Shown here: positions 14,808 through 22,749 of the stretch, piece by piece | Numbering within the stretch: position 1 is the first letter of the stretch | How the letters are laid out: every line of letters begins with the position of its first letter | DNA from: Dactylosporangium sucinum | GTDB lineage: Bacteria > Actinomycetota > Actinomycetes > Mycobacteriales > Micromonosporaceae | Assembly: GCF_014647515.1 (NCBI RefSeq) | Contig: NZ_BMPI01000083.1 | Location: 1 to 45,560, forward strand | Reading direction: 5' to 3' | DNA length: 45,560 bases | The notes under the pieces: model-generated | The model's database searches: none | What the model saw: the letters and a program-made list of their open reading frames with translations, nothing else | What the model was told of the DNA's origin: nothing | Position numbers and translations under genes: made by a program

Positions 14808-14865
14808 CCATGATCCATGGAGCGATCCGGTTGCCATGACAGCCGGAAGTCTCCATGGATCATGG
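14808..14865. repeat. Intergenic palindrome, type 1 copy B
   Basis: Arms 14808-14830 and 14843-14865 are 23-base inverted repeats with three mismatches; the outer 15 bases (CCATGATCCATGGAG) pair perfectly. The centre GGTTGCCATGACAGCC matches the centre of copy A at 8508-8561, although the outer stem differs. Confidence 0.75.
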
Positions 14866-14981
14866 ACACGGCCATACCGGGCGCCCGGGCAGCACCGCGG
14901 TCCGCGGTTCGCCGTCGTGGGCGCCGCCCCAAGCCGCGGCAGGAAGCGCTGCATCCCCCTCGATCGGGTCGACATCCGCTA

Positions 14982-15043
14982 AGACGTTGGTCGATCTACC
15001 CGCAATTCCGGTGATCAAATTGAGGGTAGATCGACCAACGTCT
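14982..15043. repeat. Intergenic palindrome, type 2 copy B
   Basis: Arms of 20 bases (14982-15001 and 15024-15043) pair perfectly around a 22-base loop. The arm core GTTGGTCGATCTACCC is identical to copy A at 8828-8887, while the loop is different. It lies between divergent genes, so it is not acting as an operon-end terminator. Confidence 0.8.
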
Positions 15044-15193
15044 AAACCGACCAGCCGACGCAGGGTGCGGCCCGGTGTTCGAACATGTCGAATCAAGGAG
15101 AAGTTCGCGTGAGACCTTGACGGTACCTGGTCGACTTTGTTGGTATGGGTTCGCTTCGATGGTTCGCTACACCCCCCGAAGGAGCGCCCCCGC

Positions 15194-17710
15194 ATGTCCA
15201 GACCCAGACGTATCCGGCACACCCTCATCGCCGCCGCGACCGCCGTCGCCGTCGGCCTAGCCACCCCGGCCGCCGCCGCGCCGCCGCTGCCCGACGCGCC
15301 CGCCTGGCACGTCGGGATCCCGCCGATCGCCACGAAGTGGACCGGGCAGGTCGGACCGAACAACGCGCTGCCCGAGTACCCGCGGCCGCAGCTCACCCGC
15401 GACAAGTGGCAGAACCTCAACGGCGTGTGGGAGTTCGCCCGCGCCAACGTCGGGCAGGCCGTGCCCACCGGCCAGAGCCTCGGCGAACGCGTGCTCGTGC
15501 CGTACCCGATCGAGTCGGCGCTGTCCGGCATCCAGCGGCACGAGGACCGGATGTGGTACCGCCGGACCTTCAGCGTCCCCGCGACGTGGAACGTCGGCAC
15601 CGGCCAGCGCCTGGTGCTGCACTTCGGCGCGGTCGACTACGACGCCAAGGTGTGGGTCAACGGCACCCAGGTGGCCACGCACCGCGGCGGGTACGACGGG
15701 TTCGACGTCGACGTCACCGGCGCCCTGACGGCGAGCGGCCCGCAGGAGCTCATCGTCTGGGCCGAGGACCTCACCGACGCGACCGGGCAGCCGATCGGCA
15801 AGCAGCGCCGGGTCGGCGATCGCGGCATCTTCTACCAGGGCAGCTCCGGCATCTGGCGGACGGTCTGGATGGAGCCGGTGCCGGCCGCGAGCGTCACCGG
15901 GCTGAAGCTCACGCCGGACGTCGCCGCGGGCGTGCTCCGGCTGACCGCGAACGTGGACGGCGACACCGCCGGGCTGCAGGTGCAGGCGGTGGCCAAGAAC
16001 GGCAACAAGGTCGTCGGGCGGGTCACCGGCGCCGCAGGCGCCGAGCTCGCCGTGCCGGTACCCAATGCGAAACTGTGGTCGCCGGACGATCCGTTCCTGT
16101 ATGACCTGCAGGTCACGCTGGTGTCGGGCACCAGGCAGGTCGACCAGGTCGGCTCCTACTTCGGGATGCGCTCGATCGGCACCCAGCGCGGGGCGGACGG
16201 CAAGCTGCGCATCGCGCTGAACGGCAAGATCCTGTTCAACCTGGCCAACCTCGACCAGGGTTTCTGGCCCGACGGGCTGAACACCGCGCCGACCGACGCG
16301 GCGCTCAAGTGGGACCTGCAGCAGGACAAGGCGATGGGCTTCAACGCCGTGCGGAAGCACATCAAGGTGGAGCCCGACCGCTGGTACTACTGGGCGGACA
16401 AGCTCGGCCTGATGATCTGGCAGGACATGCCGTCGGCGAACACCGGGCCGATCCCGGCCCAGTGGCGCGACCAGTTCGAGGCGGAGCTGCACGAGATGGT
16501 CCGCGAGCACCAGAGCTGGACGTCGATCGTGGCGTGGGTGCCGTTCAACGAGGGCTGGGGCGAGTGGGACCGGGCCGCGACCGGGCGCATCGCCGACGAG
16601 GTCAAGGCCCAGGACCCGACCCGGCTGGTCAACGCGCACAGCGGGGTGAACTGCTGCAACTCGCACGGCGACTCGGGCCGCGGCGACGTCATCGACTTCC
16701 ACCAGTACGTCGGGCCGGCGTCACCGGCGCCGAGCGGCGACCGGGTGGCGATCGACGGCGAGCACGGCGGGTTCGGCCTCAAGACGTCCAACCACATGTG
16801 GTTCGGCGACGGGTTCGCCTACGAGATGACGCCCGACAAGGCCGCGCTCACCAGCAAGTACGTCGAGAACACCAAGGCCGTGCTGACGAGCGCGAAGATG
16901 TGCGGCATCAGCGCGTCGATCTACACGCAGATCACCGACGTGGAGGCCGAGCTCAACGGGTTCTTCACCTACGACCGCCAGGTCACCAAGATGGACCTCA
17001 AGCAGGTCAAGGCGGTCAACGAGCAGGTCATCAAGGGCGCCGACGGGTCGGCGGGCAACGTCCCGCAGCCGCCGGCGGGCACGCCCGGGCTGACCGGCAT
17101 CGCGTTCTACCCGCTGGACGAGACCGGCGGGACGACCGCGGCCGACGCGGCCGGCGACAACGACGGCTCGCTCGTGGGCGGCGCCGCCTTCGTGGCCGGC
17201 AAGAACGGCAACGGCGTGTCGGTCGACGGCGGCTCGCAGTACATCGACATCGGCAAGCCGCTGCTGAACACCGCGTCGGACTACACCGCCGCCGCGTGGG
17301 TGAAGCTCGACAAGGCCGACGGCGCCTTCCAGACCGTCGTCAGCCAGGACGGGCCCACCAACAGCGACTTCTTCCTGCAGTACAGCGGGGCCGACCAGCG
17401 CTTCGCGATGAGCTTCGCGGGCGTGCGCGCACTCGGTCCGACGAAGCCGAACGTGGGCCAGTGGTACCACCTGGTCGGCGTCCGCGACACGGTCAAGGGC
17501 GAGCTGCGGCTGTACGTCGACGGCGAGCTCGCCGGCACGGCCAGCGCCTGCCTGCCGCAGGCCGGCCCGACCGGCAACACGGTGATCGGCCGCGGCAAGT
17601 ACGGCGGCAACCCGGTCGACTACCTGGACGGCACGGTCGACCAGGTGCACCTGTACGACCGCGCCCTGTCACCGACCGAGATCCGCGAGCTGTATGCCTC
17701 CGGAAACTAA
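15194..17710 (+). CDS. Secreted GH2 glycosidase with C-terminal LamG/concanavalin-like domain
   Basis: The 838-residue protein has a signal peptide (RHTLIAAATAVAVGLATPAAAA). The GH2 sugar-binding domain covers about 40-220 (PRPQLTRDKWQNLNGVWEF, MWYRRTFSVP, YDAKVWVNG), followed by a GH2 beta-sandwich (about 220-320) and a TIM barrel (about 320-600). The acid/base is E453 in FNEGWGEWD and the nucleophile E523 in DGEHGG. A laminin-G-like domain (about 630-838) ends in DYLDGTVDQVHLYDRALSPTEI, a usual signature. GH2 members act on beta-galactosides, glucuronides or mannosides; the specificity is not clear from sequence. ATG at 15194 follows GGAG; a longer start at 15137 would spoil the signal peptide. 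It belongs with the secreted hydrolases of this region. Confidence 0.9.
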   Translation: MSRPRRIRHTLIAAATAVAVGLATPAAAAPPLPDAPAWHVGIPPIATKWTGQVGPNNALPEYPRPQLTRDKWQNLNGVWEFARANVGQAVPTGQSLGERVLVPYPIESALSGIQRHEDRMWYRRTFSVPATWNVGTGQRLVLHFGAVDYDAKVWVNGTQVATHRGGYDGFDVDVTGALTASGPQELIVWAEDLTDATGQPIGKQRRVGDRGIFYQGSSGIWRTVWMEPVPAASVTGLKLTPDVAAGVLRLTANVDGDTAGLQVQAVAKNGNKVVGRVTGAAGAELAVPVPNAKLWSPDDPFLYDLQVTLVSGTRQVDQVGSYFGMRSIGTQRGADGKLRIALNGKILFNLANLDQGFWPDGLNTAPTDAALKWDLQQDKAMGFNAVRKHIKVEPDRWYYWADKLGLMIWQDMPSANTGPIPAQWRDQFEAELHEMVREHQSWTSIVAWVPFNEGWGEWDRAATGRIADEVKAQDPTRLVNAHSGVNCCNSHGDSGRGDVIDFHQYVGPASPAPSGDRVAIDGEHGGFGLKTSNHMWFGDGFAYEMTPDKAALTSKYVENTKAVLTSAKMCGISASIYTQITDVEAELNGFFTYDRQVTKMDLKQVKAVNEQVIKGADGSAGNVPQPPAGTPGLTGIAFYPLDETGGTTAADAAGDNDGSLVGGAAFVAGKNGNGVSVDGGSQYIDIGKPLLNTASDYTAAAWVKLDKADGAFQTVVSQDGPTNSDFFLQYSGADQRFAMSFAGVRALGPTKPNVGQWYHLVGVRDTVKGELRLYVDGELAGTASACLPQAGPTGNTVIGRGKYGGNPVDYLDGTVDQVHLYDRALSPTEIRELYASGN

Positions 17711-17726
17711 CCGAAAGTGATCGTGG

Positions 17727-17752
17727 TGGCGCCGGCGGGTTCGCCGGCGCCA
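17727..17752 (+). terminator. Perfect hairpin after the GH2 gene
   Basis: GGCGCCGGCG (17728-17737) and CGCCGGCGCC (17742-17751) pair perfectly around GGTT, with one more pair outside. There is no T-tract. It follows the GH2 stop by 17 bp and ends three bases before the ATG at 17755, so it may also sit in the leader of the next gene. Confidence 0.6.
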
Positions 17753-17763
17753 TCATGGTTGCT

Positions 17764-18924
17764 ATGGCGGCACCGCTCGACCCCTTGGCCCTCGAAGCGG
17801 CGCTGCGGCCGTTCGGGGAGTCGTTCACCCTCCCCGCGGCGGCCTACACCGACCCCTCGGTCCTGGCGTGGGAGCGGCGGCACCTGTTCGCCGGCGGATG
17901 GACCTGTGTCGGGCGGCTCGCCGAGCTGTCCGCCGGGTGCACCCAGCGTGCCGTGACCGTTGGGGATGTGGGTGTACTGCTGACATTCGGCCCCGACGGA
18001 GGCCCCGGCGGCGTCCGTGCCTTCGCGAACGTGTGCCGGCACCGGGGGCACGAGCTGCTGCCCGACGGGTCGGCGGCCGATCGCCCCTCGGCCGTCTGCC
18101 CCTACCACGGCTGGGCGTTCAAGCTCGACGGGTCGCTGGCGACGGCGCCGCACATGGCCGGCGTGGCCAACTTCGACGCCGCCGCGCTCGGGCTGGTGGA
18201 GCTGCGGGCCGCCGTGCGGCACGGCTGGGTGCTGGTCAACGCCGGCGCGGCCGCCCCGCCGGTGGACGAGTACGTCGGGGTGCTCGACGGGCTGCTCACG
18301 CCGTACAACCTGGAAACCCTGAAACTCGGGGACCGGCACGTCTACGAGGTGGCGGCCAACTGGAAGGTCATCGTCGAGAACTACCAGGAGTGCTACCACT
18401 GCCCCCTGATCCACCCCGAGCTGTGTAAGGTCTCCCCGCCGACCTCGGGCGACAACTGGGCGCTGCCGGGCGCGTGGGTCGGCGGCACGATGGACCTGCG
18501 CGACCACGCCGAGACGATGTCCTTCGACGGGCGGGGCGCCGGCGCGTTCATCGACGGCGCACCGCGGCGCACGATCCTCTACGTCGCGCTGTTCCCCAAC
18601 CTGCTGATCTCGGCCCACCCCGACTACGTGATGACGCACCGCCTGACGCCGATCGAGCCCGGACGGACGGCGATCGAGTGCAGCTGGTATTTCGAACCGT
18701 CGATCGATGCGACGGCGTACGCGGTCGACTTCTGGGACCTGACCAACCGGCAGGACTGGGCCGCGTGCGAGTCGGTGCAGCGCGGGGTGTCGTCCCCGCA
18801 CTTCGTCCCCGGCCCGCTCGCCTCCAACGAGGACGCCGTCTACCAGTGGATCTCCCTGGTCGCGAGCGCCTACCTCGACCCGGCCGCGGCCCTGCGCGCG
18901 GCGGTCAGCCCAGCTTCTTCGTGA
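17764..18924 (+). CDS. Rieske non-heme iron oxygenase, alpha-subunit type
   Basis: The 386-residue protein has a Rieske [2Fe-2S] domain with C91-x-H93 and C112-x-x-H115 (CRHRGH, CPYHGW). A catalytic domain follows, with mononuclear iron ligands in NYQECYHCPLIH (H212, H217); the third, an aspartate, should lie in the C-terminal part. The VEVAANWKVIVENYQECYHCP-like segment is characteristic of the GbcA/CntA/choline-monooxygenase and ring-hydroxylating branch. It would use O2 and electrons from a partner reductase, but no reductase or ferredoxin gene lies nearby. ATG at 17764 is the chosen start; 17755 is in frame too. Substrate is unknown. The end overlaps the convergent GNAT gene by 20 bp. Confidence 0.9.
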   Translation: MAAPLDPLALEAALRPFGESFTLPAAAYTDPSVLAWERRHLFAGGWTCVGRLAELSAGCTQRAVTVGDVGVLLTFGPDGGPGGVRAFANVCRHRGHELLPDGSAADRPSAVCPYHGWAFKLDGSLATAPHMAGVANFDAAALGLVELRAAVRHGWVLVNAGAAAPPVDEYVGVLDGLLTPYNLETLKLGDRHVYEVAANWKVIVENYQECYHCPLIHPELCKVSPPTSGDNWALPGAWVGGTMDLRDHAETMSFDGRGAGAFIDGAPRRTILYVALFPNLLISAHPDYVMTHRLTPIEPGRTAIECSWYFEPSIDATAYAVDFWDLTNRQDWAACESVQRGVSSPHFVPGPLASNEDAVYQWISLVASAYLDPAAALRAAVSPASS

Positions 18925-19408
18925 GCGTCTCGAACGCGAGGTCGTCGCGGCGGGGCTTGCCGAAGCGCTCGTCGCCGTAGGGGAACGGCGACACCTCGCC
19001 GGTGCGCTCGTAGCCGCGCCGCACATACCAGGCGATGAGGTCCTCGCGCTGCACGATGACCGTCATGCGCATCTCCTCGGCGCCCCACTCCTCGCTGACG
19101 TAGCGCTCGGCCTCGGCGAGCATCGCCTTGCCCCGGTGCTGTCCCTGCCGGGCCGGGTCGACGGCGAACATCCCGAAGTACGCGTAGCCGTCGCGCCGCT
19201 CCAGCTGGCAGCACGCCGCTGCGTCACCGTCGATCAGGACGACGCCCTCGGTCATGGCCTGGCGCACCATGTCGGCGTCGACGCGCTGGCCGTCGAGCAG
19301 GTCGGCCTCGGTGGTCCAGCCGGCGCGGCTGGCGTCGCCGCGATACGCGGACTGGACGAGGGCGACGAGTCGCTCGACGTCGGTGGCCTGGGCGATCCGG
19401 ATGTCCAT
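18905..19408 (-). CDS. GNAT-family N-acetyltransferase
   Basis: The 167-residue protein has the GNAT fold: start MDIRIAQATDVERLVALVQSAY, central strands YFGMFAVDPARQGQHRGKAMLAEAE with the acetyl-CoA binding Q/RxxGxG/A pattern (RQGQHRGKA), and the C-terminal FYxxxGF-like piece WYVRRGYERTGE. These enzymes transfer acetyl from acetyl-CoA to an amine or a protein N-terminus. The ATG at 19408 is preceded by a -10-like CATACT six bases upstream, so the mRNA may be leaderless. It is divergent from the ArsR gene. The substrate cannot be predicted. Confidence 0.88.
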   Translation of the reverse strand: MDIRIAQATDVERLVALVQSAYRGDASRAGWTTEADLLDGQRVDADMVRQAMTEGVVLIDGDAAACCQLERRDGYAYFGMFAVDPARQGQHRGKAMLAEAERYVSEEWGAEEMRMTVIVQREDLIAWYVRRGYERTGEVSPFPYGDERFGKPRRDDLAFETLTKKLG

Positions 19409-19422
19409 GCGCCCAGTATGGC

Positions 19423-19452
19423 TTGCGATTCACGTAACCTATTGGTTACGCT
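19423..19452 (+). promoter_or_regulatory. ArsR-type operator/promoter
   Basis: The palindrome CGTAACC-TATT-GGTTACG (19433-19450) overlaps the likely -10 TACGCT (19447-19452) with TTGCGA (19423-19428) as -35 at 18-bp spacing. GTG at 19459 is six bases after the -10, so the transcript is probably leaderless. The ArsR protein encoded immediately downstream is the natural repressor. Confidence 0.7.
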
Positions 19453-19458
19453 TTCGCC

Positions 19459-19800
19459 GTGGACCTGGTCGCGGCGGCCGTCGCCGATCCCGTGCGCCGC
19501 AGCATCCTCACCCTGCTGCGGTCCGGGCCGGTGCCGGCCGGCGAGATCGCCGGCCACTTCCCGATCAGCCGGCCCGCGGTCAGCCGCCACCTGCGCGTGC
19601 TGCGGGAGAGCGGGCTGGTGCGCGACACGCTGGTCGGGCGGCAGCGTCTCTACGAGCTCGACACGGCGCCGATCGCGCCGCTGGTCGAGTGGTTGACCCA
19701 GCTCGGGCGTCCCGACGGCTGGGAGCACCGCTTGGATGCCCTGGCGACCGAGGTGCACCGCACCCGCCGCGAATCTTCTCTGAGGGAGCGTTCGGCATGA
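19459..19800 (+). CDS. ArsR-family transcriptional regulator
   Basis: The 113-residue winged-helix protein shows LVAAAVADPVRRSILTLLRSGP, the recognition helix SRPAVSRHLRVLRESGLV and the wing RDTLVGRQRLYEL. It has no metal-binding cysteine pair (no ELCVCDL motif), which places it in the metal-independent group that pairs with SRPBCC/AHSA1 genes. It overlaps the following SRPBCC gene by ATGA, so the two are translated together. It probably represses its own operon through the palindrome at 19433-19450. Confidence 0.9.
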   Translation: MDLVAAAVADPVRRSILTLLRSGPVPAGEIAGHFPISRPAVSRHLRVLRESGLVRDTLVGRQRLYELDTAPIAPLVEWLTQLGRPDGWEHRLDALATEVHRTRRESSLRERSA

Positions 19801-20285
19801 CCCGTGAACCGACCGGCCGACTGTTCGGCAAGGATCTCGTCCTGACCCGCTCGTTCCGCGCGCCGATCGACGACGTGTGGGCCAGCGTGACGGAGCCGGA
19901 GCGGACGGCCCGCTGGTTCGGCTCGTGGAAGGGCACGCCCGGGCCGGGGAGGACGATCCAGGTCCAGATGTCGTTCGAGCCGTCGTCCCCGTGGATGGAC
20001 ATGACCATCGACGCCTGCGAGCCGCCGACCCGCCTGGCGCTGTCCAGTGTGGACGACCACGGCTCGTGGCACATGGAGCTGCTGCTGTCCTCGCCCTCGG
20101 CTTCCCAGACCGAGCTGCGCTTCGTCCAGCACCTCACGTCGCTCGACGGCCTGGGTGAGGTCGGCCCCGGCTGGGAGTATTACCTGGACCAGCTGGTGGC
20201 CTCCCGCGACGACACTCCGCTGCCGTCCTTCGACGACTACTACCCGTCGATGCAGTCGCACTACGAGTCCCTGCGGGGCGCCTGA
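19797..20285 (+). CDS. SRPBCC-fold (AHSA1/CalC-like) protein
   Basis: The 162-residue protein has the START/Bet v1-like pattern: LTRSFRAPIDDVWASVTEPERTARWFGSWKG at the front, DACEPPTRLALSSV in the middle and a long C-terminal helix region (GPGWEYYLDQLVASRDD). This fold makes a hydrophobic cavity for a small ligand. Operons of ArsR plus SRPBCC are very common in actinobacteria but mostly uncharacterised. The protein has no signal peptide and should be cytosolic. ATG at 19797 overlaps the ArsR stop. Confidence 0.88.
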   Translation: MTREPTGRLFGKDLVLTRSFRAPIDDVWASVTEPERTARWFGSWKGTPGPGRTIQVQMSFEPSSPWMDMTIDACEPPTRLALSSVDDHGSWHMELLLSSPSASQTELRFVQHLTSLDGLGEVGPGWEYYLDQLVASRDDTPLPSFDDYYPSMQSHYESLRGA

Positions 20286-20306
20286 CCCGCCCCTACCCTG
20301 CTTCGC

Positions 20307-20828
20307 GTGGATCGAAATCGAGCACTGCTGATCGGCCCGACCGGCGGAACGTGGCGGGTCACCGTCCCCCACGTCGGCGAGGCGGTGGTCACCACACCCC
20401 GCCTGGCCGACTTCGAGGCGCGCCGCCTGCTGGGCCTGTCCGCCGATCATGACGTGGAGCTGATCGGCCCGTCCGGGCAGCCGCTGTACGTCTTCGACGT
20501 CCTGTTCACGGGGGCCCACGATCCGGCCCTCGACGTGCTGGCGTCGGACCCACCGGCGGGCTGCTGGCTCAACCTGCCGGCCCTGCAGTGCGCCCGCCCC
20601 GGCGCGAGCCGCCTGGCCGCGATCGCCGAACTGGCCGCGGAGCTGCGCGTCGGCTACGGCCTGGAGGCGGGCGACCTGGGCTTCGAGCGCTTGTGGGAGT
20701 GGGCGGGCCAGCGCGAGTGGCGCGAGCGGATGGTCGCCCACCTGCTGCTGATGGCCGTGCAGCGGGCCCGCTGGCTGGGCCTGCCGCCGGAGGCCCTGAC
20801 CACGTTCGTCCGGACGGCGATGAACTAG
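20307..20828 (+). CDS. Uncharacterised 173-residue cytosolic protein
   Basis: I do not recognise a family. The N-terminal half is beta-rich (LLIGPTGGTWRVTVPHVGEAVV, DVELIGPSGQPLYVFDVLF) and the C-terminal half is helical (SRLAAIAELAAELRVGYGL, WRERMVAHLLLMAVQRARWLGL). No signal peptide or membrane segment is seen. GTG at 20307 has TACCCT seven bases upstream and no Shine-Dalgarno, so it may be leaderless with its own promoter, separate from the ArsR-SRPBCC pair 21 bp upstream. Codon use is like the neighbours, so it is likely a real gene. Confidence 0.65.
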   Translation: MDRNRALLIGPTGGTWRVTVPHVGEAVVTTPRLADFEARRLLGLSADHDVELIGPSGQPLYVFDVLFTGAHDPALDVLASDPPAGCWLNLPALQCARPGASRLAAIAELAAELRVGYGLEAGDLGFERLWEWAGQREWRERMVAHLLLMAVQRARWLGLPPEALTTFVRTAMN

Positions 20829-20842
20829 GCTGCGGGGCGCGG

Positions 20843-20915
20843 TAGGCCGTAGTGCAGAGGTCGTCACACCAGCTTGCGTAGATGGAAGACGCCGGTTCGA
20901 ATCCGGTCGGCCTAC
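20843..20915 (+). tRNA. Atypical tRNA gene, anticodon position reads GCG (Arg-like) or degenerate
   Basis: A 73-base cloverleaf can be drawn: acceptor TAGGCCG/CGGCCTA with seven pairs, T8-A9, a short D-arm (GTG...CAC), T-arm GCCGG-TTCGAAT-CCGGT and discriminator C. Standard numbering puts GCG at 34-36 (20876-20878) in the loop TTGCGTA. The anticodon stem CCAGC/GATGG has a G-A mismatch, and base 37 is T, both unusual. Bacterial Arg tRNAs for CGN normally carry ACG, so GCG would be exceptional. Pairing extends outside the acceptor stem (GCGG with CCGC). It shares the T-arm and much of the D-arm with the tRNA at 27071, so it may be a diverged copy or a tRNA-like RNA. Confidence 0.65.
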
Positions 20916-20941
20916 CGCCCTGCCCACCCGGAGGTCGAACC

Positions 20942-22612
20942 GTGCTCACGACGCTGCGCCGAGACATCCCACAGTGGCGGCGGATCCGGGCCGAGGCCCT
21001 GCCGCCGCACGTGGTCGAGGCGGCGGCCGAGGCTCGGGCGGCGGGCGACTGGCGCCGGGCCGCGGAGCTGGCCCGCACCGAGGTGGACATCGACCTGGCC
21101 GCGACGCGGGAGCGGTTCGGCGGCGTGGCCGCGGACGAGCTCGAGGACAACCTCCACCACCTGTGCCTCGACCTGCTGTGGTGGCACCTCCCGAGACACC
21201 GCGGCGGCATGACGACCCTGCATCCCCGCGTGAGCGCCGTGCTGGCCCCGTTGACGGACGCCAACGTCGGCCCACTGCTGCGGGTCCGCCACCCGAAGTC
21301 CCCGGCGGGCCCGCAACGCCTCCGCCTCGACGTGACGACGTTCGAGGAGCTGGAGGACGAGCGGTGGTACGTGGCACCGCGCCACACCTGGGACATCCGC
21401 GAAACGGCGCGCCTCCGGGCGGCGTGGGGCGGCTCCGCGACGAGGATGCCCCTGCTGACCCCGGACGGCCGCCCGCTACCGCCGGAAGCGCTCGGCATCG
21501 GCGACGACCTGGCGGCGCGGACCGAGCGCGTCTACCTCCAGCTGGCCGCCGGCGACCTGGTCGGCGCCTGGGAGGAGTGCGGCTTCGACGTCACGGACGT
21601 CGACCCGGACGCCCTCCGGCACGGCGGCGTGGGCCCGGCCTGCCCGGTCGGCCTGGCCGAGGAGCTGCGCCTGGCATCGAGCGCGTTCGGCTCCCCCCAG
21701 GTGAACACCTTGTACGGCGCACGGCTGGACCTCGACATCCCGGCGGACGCGTCCCCGTGGCGAAGCGGCGCGCCCTCACCCTCCGCGGCCTCGGCCGCTT
21801 CCGACGCGGCGCGGGCGTTCGCGGCCCTGCCCGGCGCGCTCAAGGCGACCGCGGCCGACCTCGGCGACTACCTGGAGATCCCGCTCCGGGTGGTCACCGA
21901 CGGCGTACCCGCCGACCTGATCCTCATCGCCGCCGGCCACCGCACCCCCGGCGACCTGCACCCGCTGATCCGCGAGGCGCTGTTCCCCGCGCTGCCGGCC
22001 AGCCCTCCCCGCACTCCCCCGCGCCCCGCCGAGCCCGCGGCGGCCCGGGTCCGCTGCCAGGGCACCTGGCACACCGTGTCGGTCTCCGGCGGCAGGCTGC
22101 GGATGGAGGACCATTCCGAGGCGGAGGTACTGCGGGAGGAGACCCTCCGCGCCCTCGGCGGAACGAGCGCCGGCTGCTTCGCGGTGCACCTGACCTGGAC
22201 CACGGGCACCGGCCACCTCCCGCGGACGCTGTCGGCGACGGTCCGCGAGGTGCGCCACCGCATGCAGCACGGCGACACCGACTGGCTCCTCTCGGCCCTC
22301 GCGGACGGCGTGATCGACCCGCTGATGCGCGACCCCAACGGCTGGTCCCTCCTCCACATGGGGATGTGGGTCGACTTCCGCCGGGTGGTGCCCGGCCTGC
22401 TCCAGGACGGCGTGCCGGTCGACGCCCGGGACAAGATCGGCCGCACCCCCCTCTACCTGGCGGCCATGAACGGCGGCCACCCCGACTTCATGCGCCTCCT
22501 GCTGGACTGCGGCGCCGACCCGAGGGCCGAGACCGAGTACGGCGCCTACCCGTCGTACATCGCCGGCGCCCGCAACGACTGGCAGGACCTCACCTTCCTG
22601 TCCCGACTCTGA
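20942..22612 (+). CDS. Large uncharacterised protein with C-terminal ankyrin repeats
   Basis: The 556-residue protein begins VLTTLRRDIPQWRRIRAEAL. GTG at 20942 has GGAGG seven bases upstream; a longer in-frame start at 20882 would lie inside the tRNA and is rejected. The first 350 or so residues match nothing I know. A Pro/Ala-rich hinge follows (about 360-380). The last 110 residues have an ankyrin pattern: DPLMRDPNGWSLLHMGMWVDF, VPVDARDKIGRTPLYLAAMNGG, and DFMRLLLDCGADPRAETEYG. Ankyrin repeats mediate protein binding. It starts 26 bp after the atypical tRNA and could be read from the same transcript. Codon use is typical of the genome. Confidence 0.75.
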   Translation: MLTTLRRDIPQWRRIRAEALPPHVVEAAAEARAAGDWRRAAELARTEVDIDLAATRERFGGVAADELEDNLHHLCLDLLWWHLPRHRGGMTTLHPRVSAVLAPLTDANVGPLLRVRHPKSPAGPQRLRLDVTTFEELEDERWYVAPRHTWDIRETARLRAAWGGSATRMPLLTPDGRPLPPEALGIGDDLAARTERVYLQLAAGDLVGAWEECGFDVTDVDPDALRHGGVGPACPVGLAEELRLASSAFGSPQVNTLYGARLDLDIPADASPWRSGAPSPSAASAASDAARAFAALPGALKATAADLGDYLEIPLRVVTDGVPADLILIAAGHRTPGDLHPLIREALFPALPASPPRTPPRPAEPAAARVRCQGTWHTVSVSGGRLRMEDHSEAEVLREETLRALGGTSAGCFAVHLTWTTGTGHLPRTLSATVREVRHRMQHGDTDWLLSALADGVIDPLMRDPNGWSLLHMGMWVDFRRVVPGLLQDGVPVDARDKIGRTPLYLAAMNGGHPDFMRLLLDCGADPRAETEYGAYPSYIAGARNDWQDLTFLSRL

Positions 22613-22615
22613 AGG

Positions 22616-22659
22616 CGGCTGCCCGGCTCGTCTGACCCGACGAGAAGGCCCCGCAGCCG
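22616..22659 (+). terminator. Hairpin downstream of the ankyrin gene
   Basis: Outer arms CGGCTGC (22616-22622) and GCAGCCG (22653-22659) enclose an inner stem CTCGTC/GACGAG (22627-22632 and 22639-22644). It begins four bases after the stop codon. No T-tract follows. Confidence 0.55.
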
Positions 22660-22749
22660 GCGAAAGCGCACCTGAAGCGAATCGTAAGGGCGCCCCGGCA
22701 GGGTCATGGGTGTCAACAGCGAACAGCCGGACGATACCGAGGAGTCCAG

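Noticed and set aside
14589..15112. Open frames in the gap before the GH2 gene
   Set aside because: They cross two palindromic elements, have poor composition and no recognisable product.
20843..20915. tRNA as attachment site of an integrated element
   Set aside because: No integrase gene and no repeated tRNA 3' end were found within the window; the resemblance to 27071-27143 covers the tRNA body and looks like paralogy.
20882..20941. Longer ankyrin gene starting inside the tRNA
   Set aside because: The ATG lies within the tRNA body; GTG at 20942 has a clear Shine-Dalgarno.
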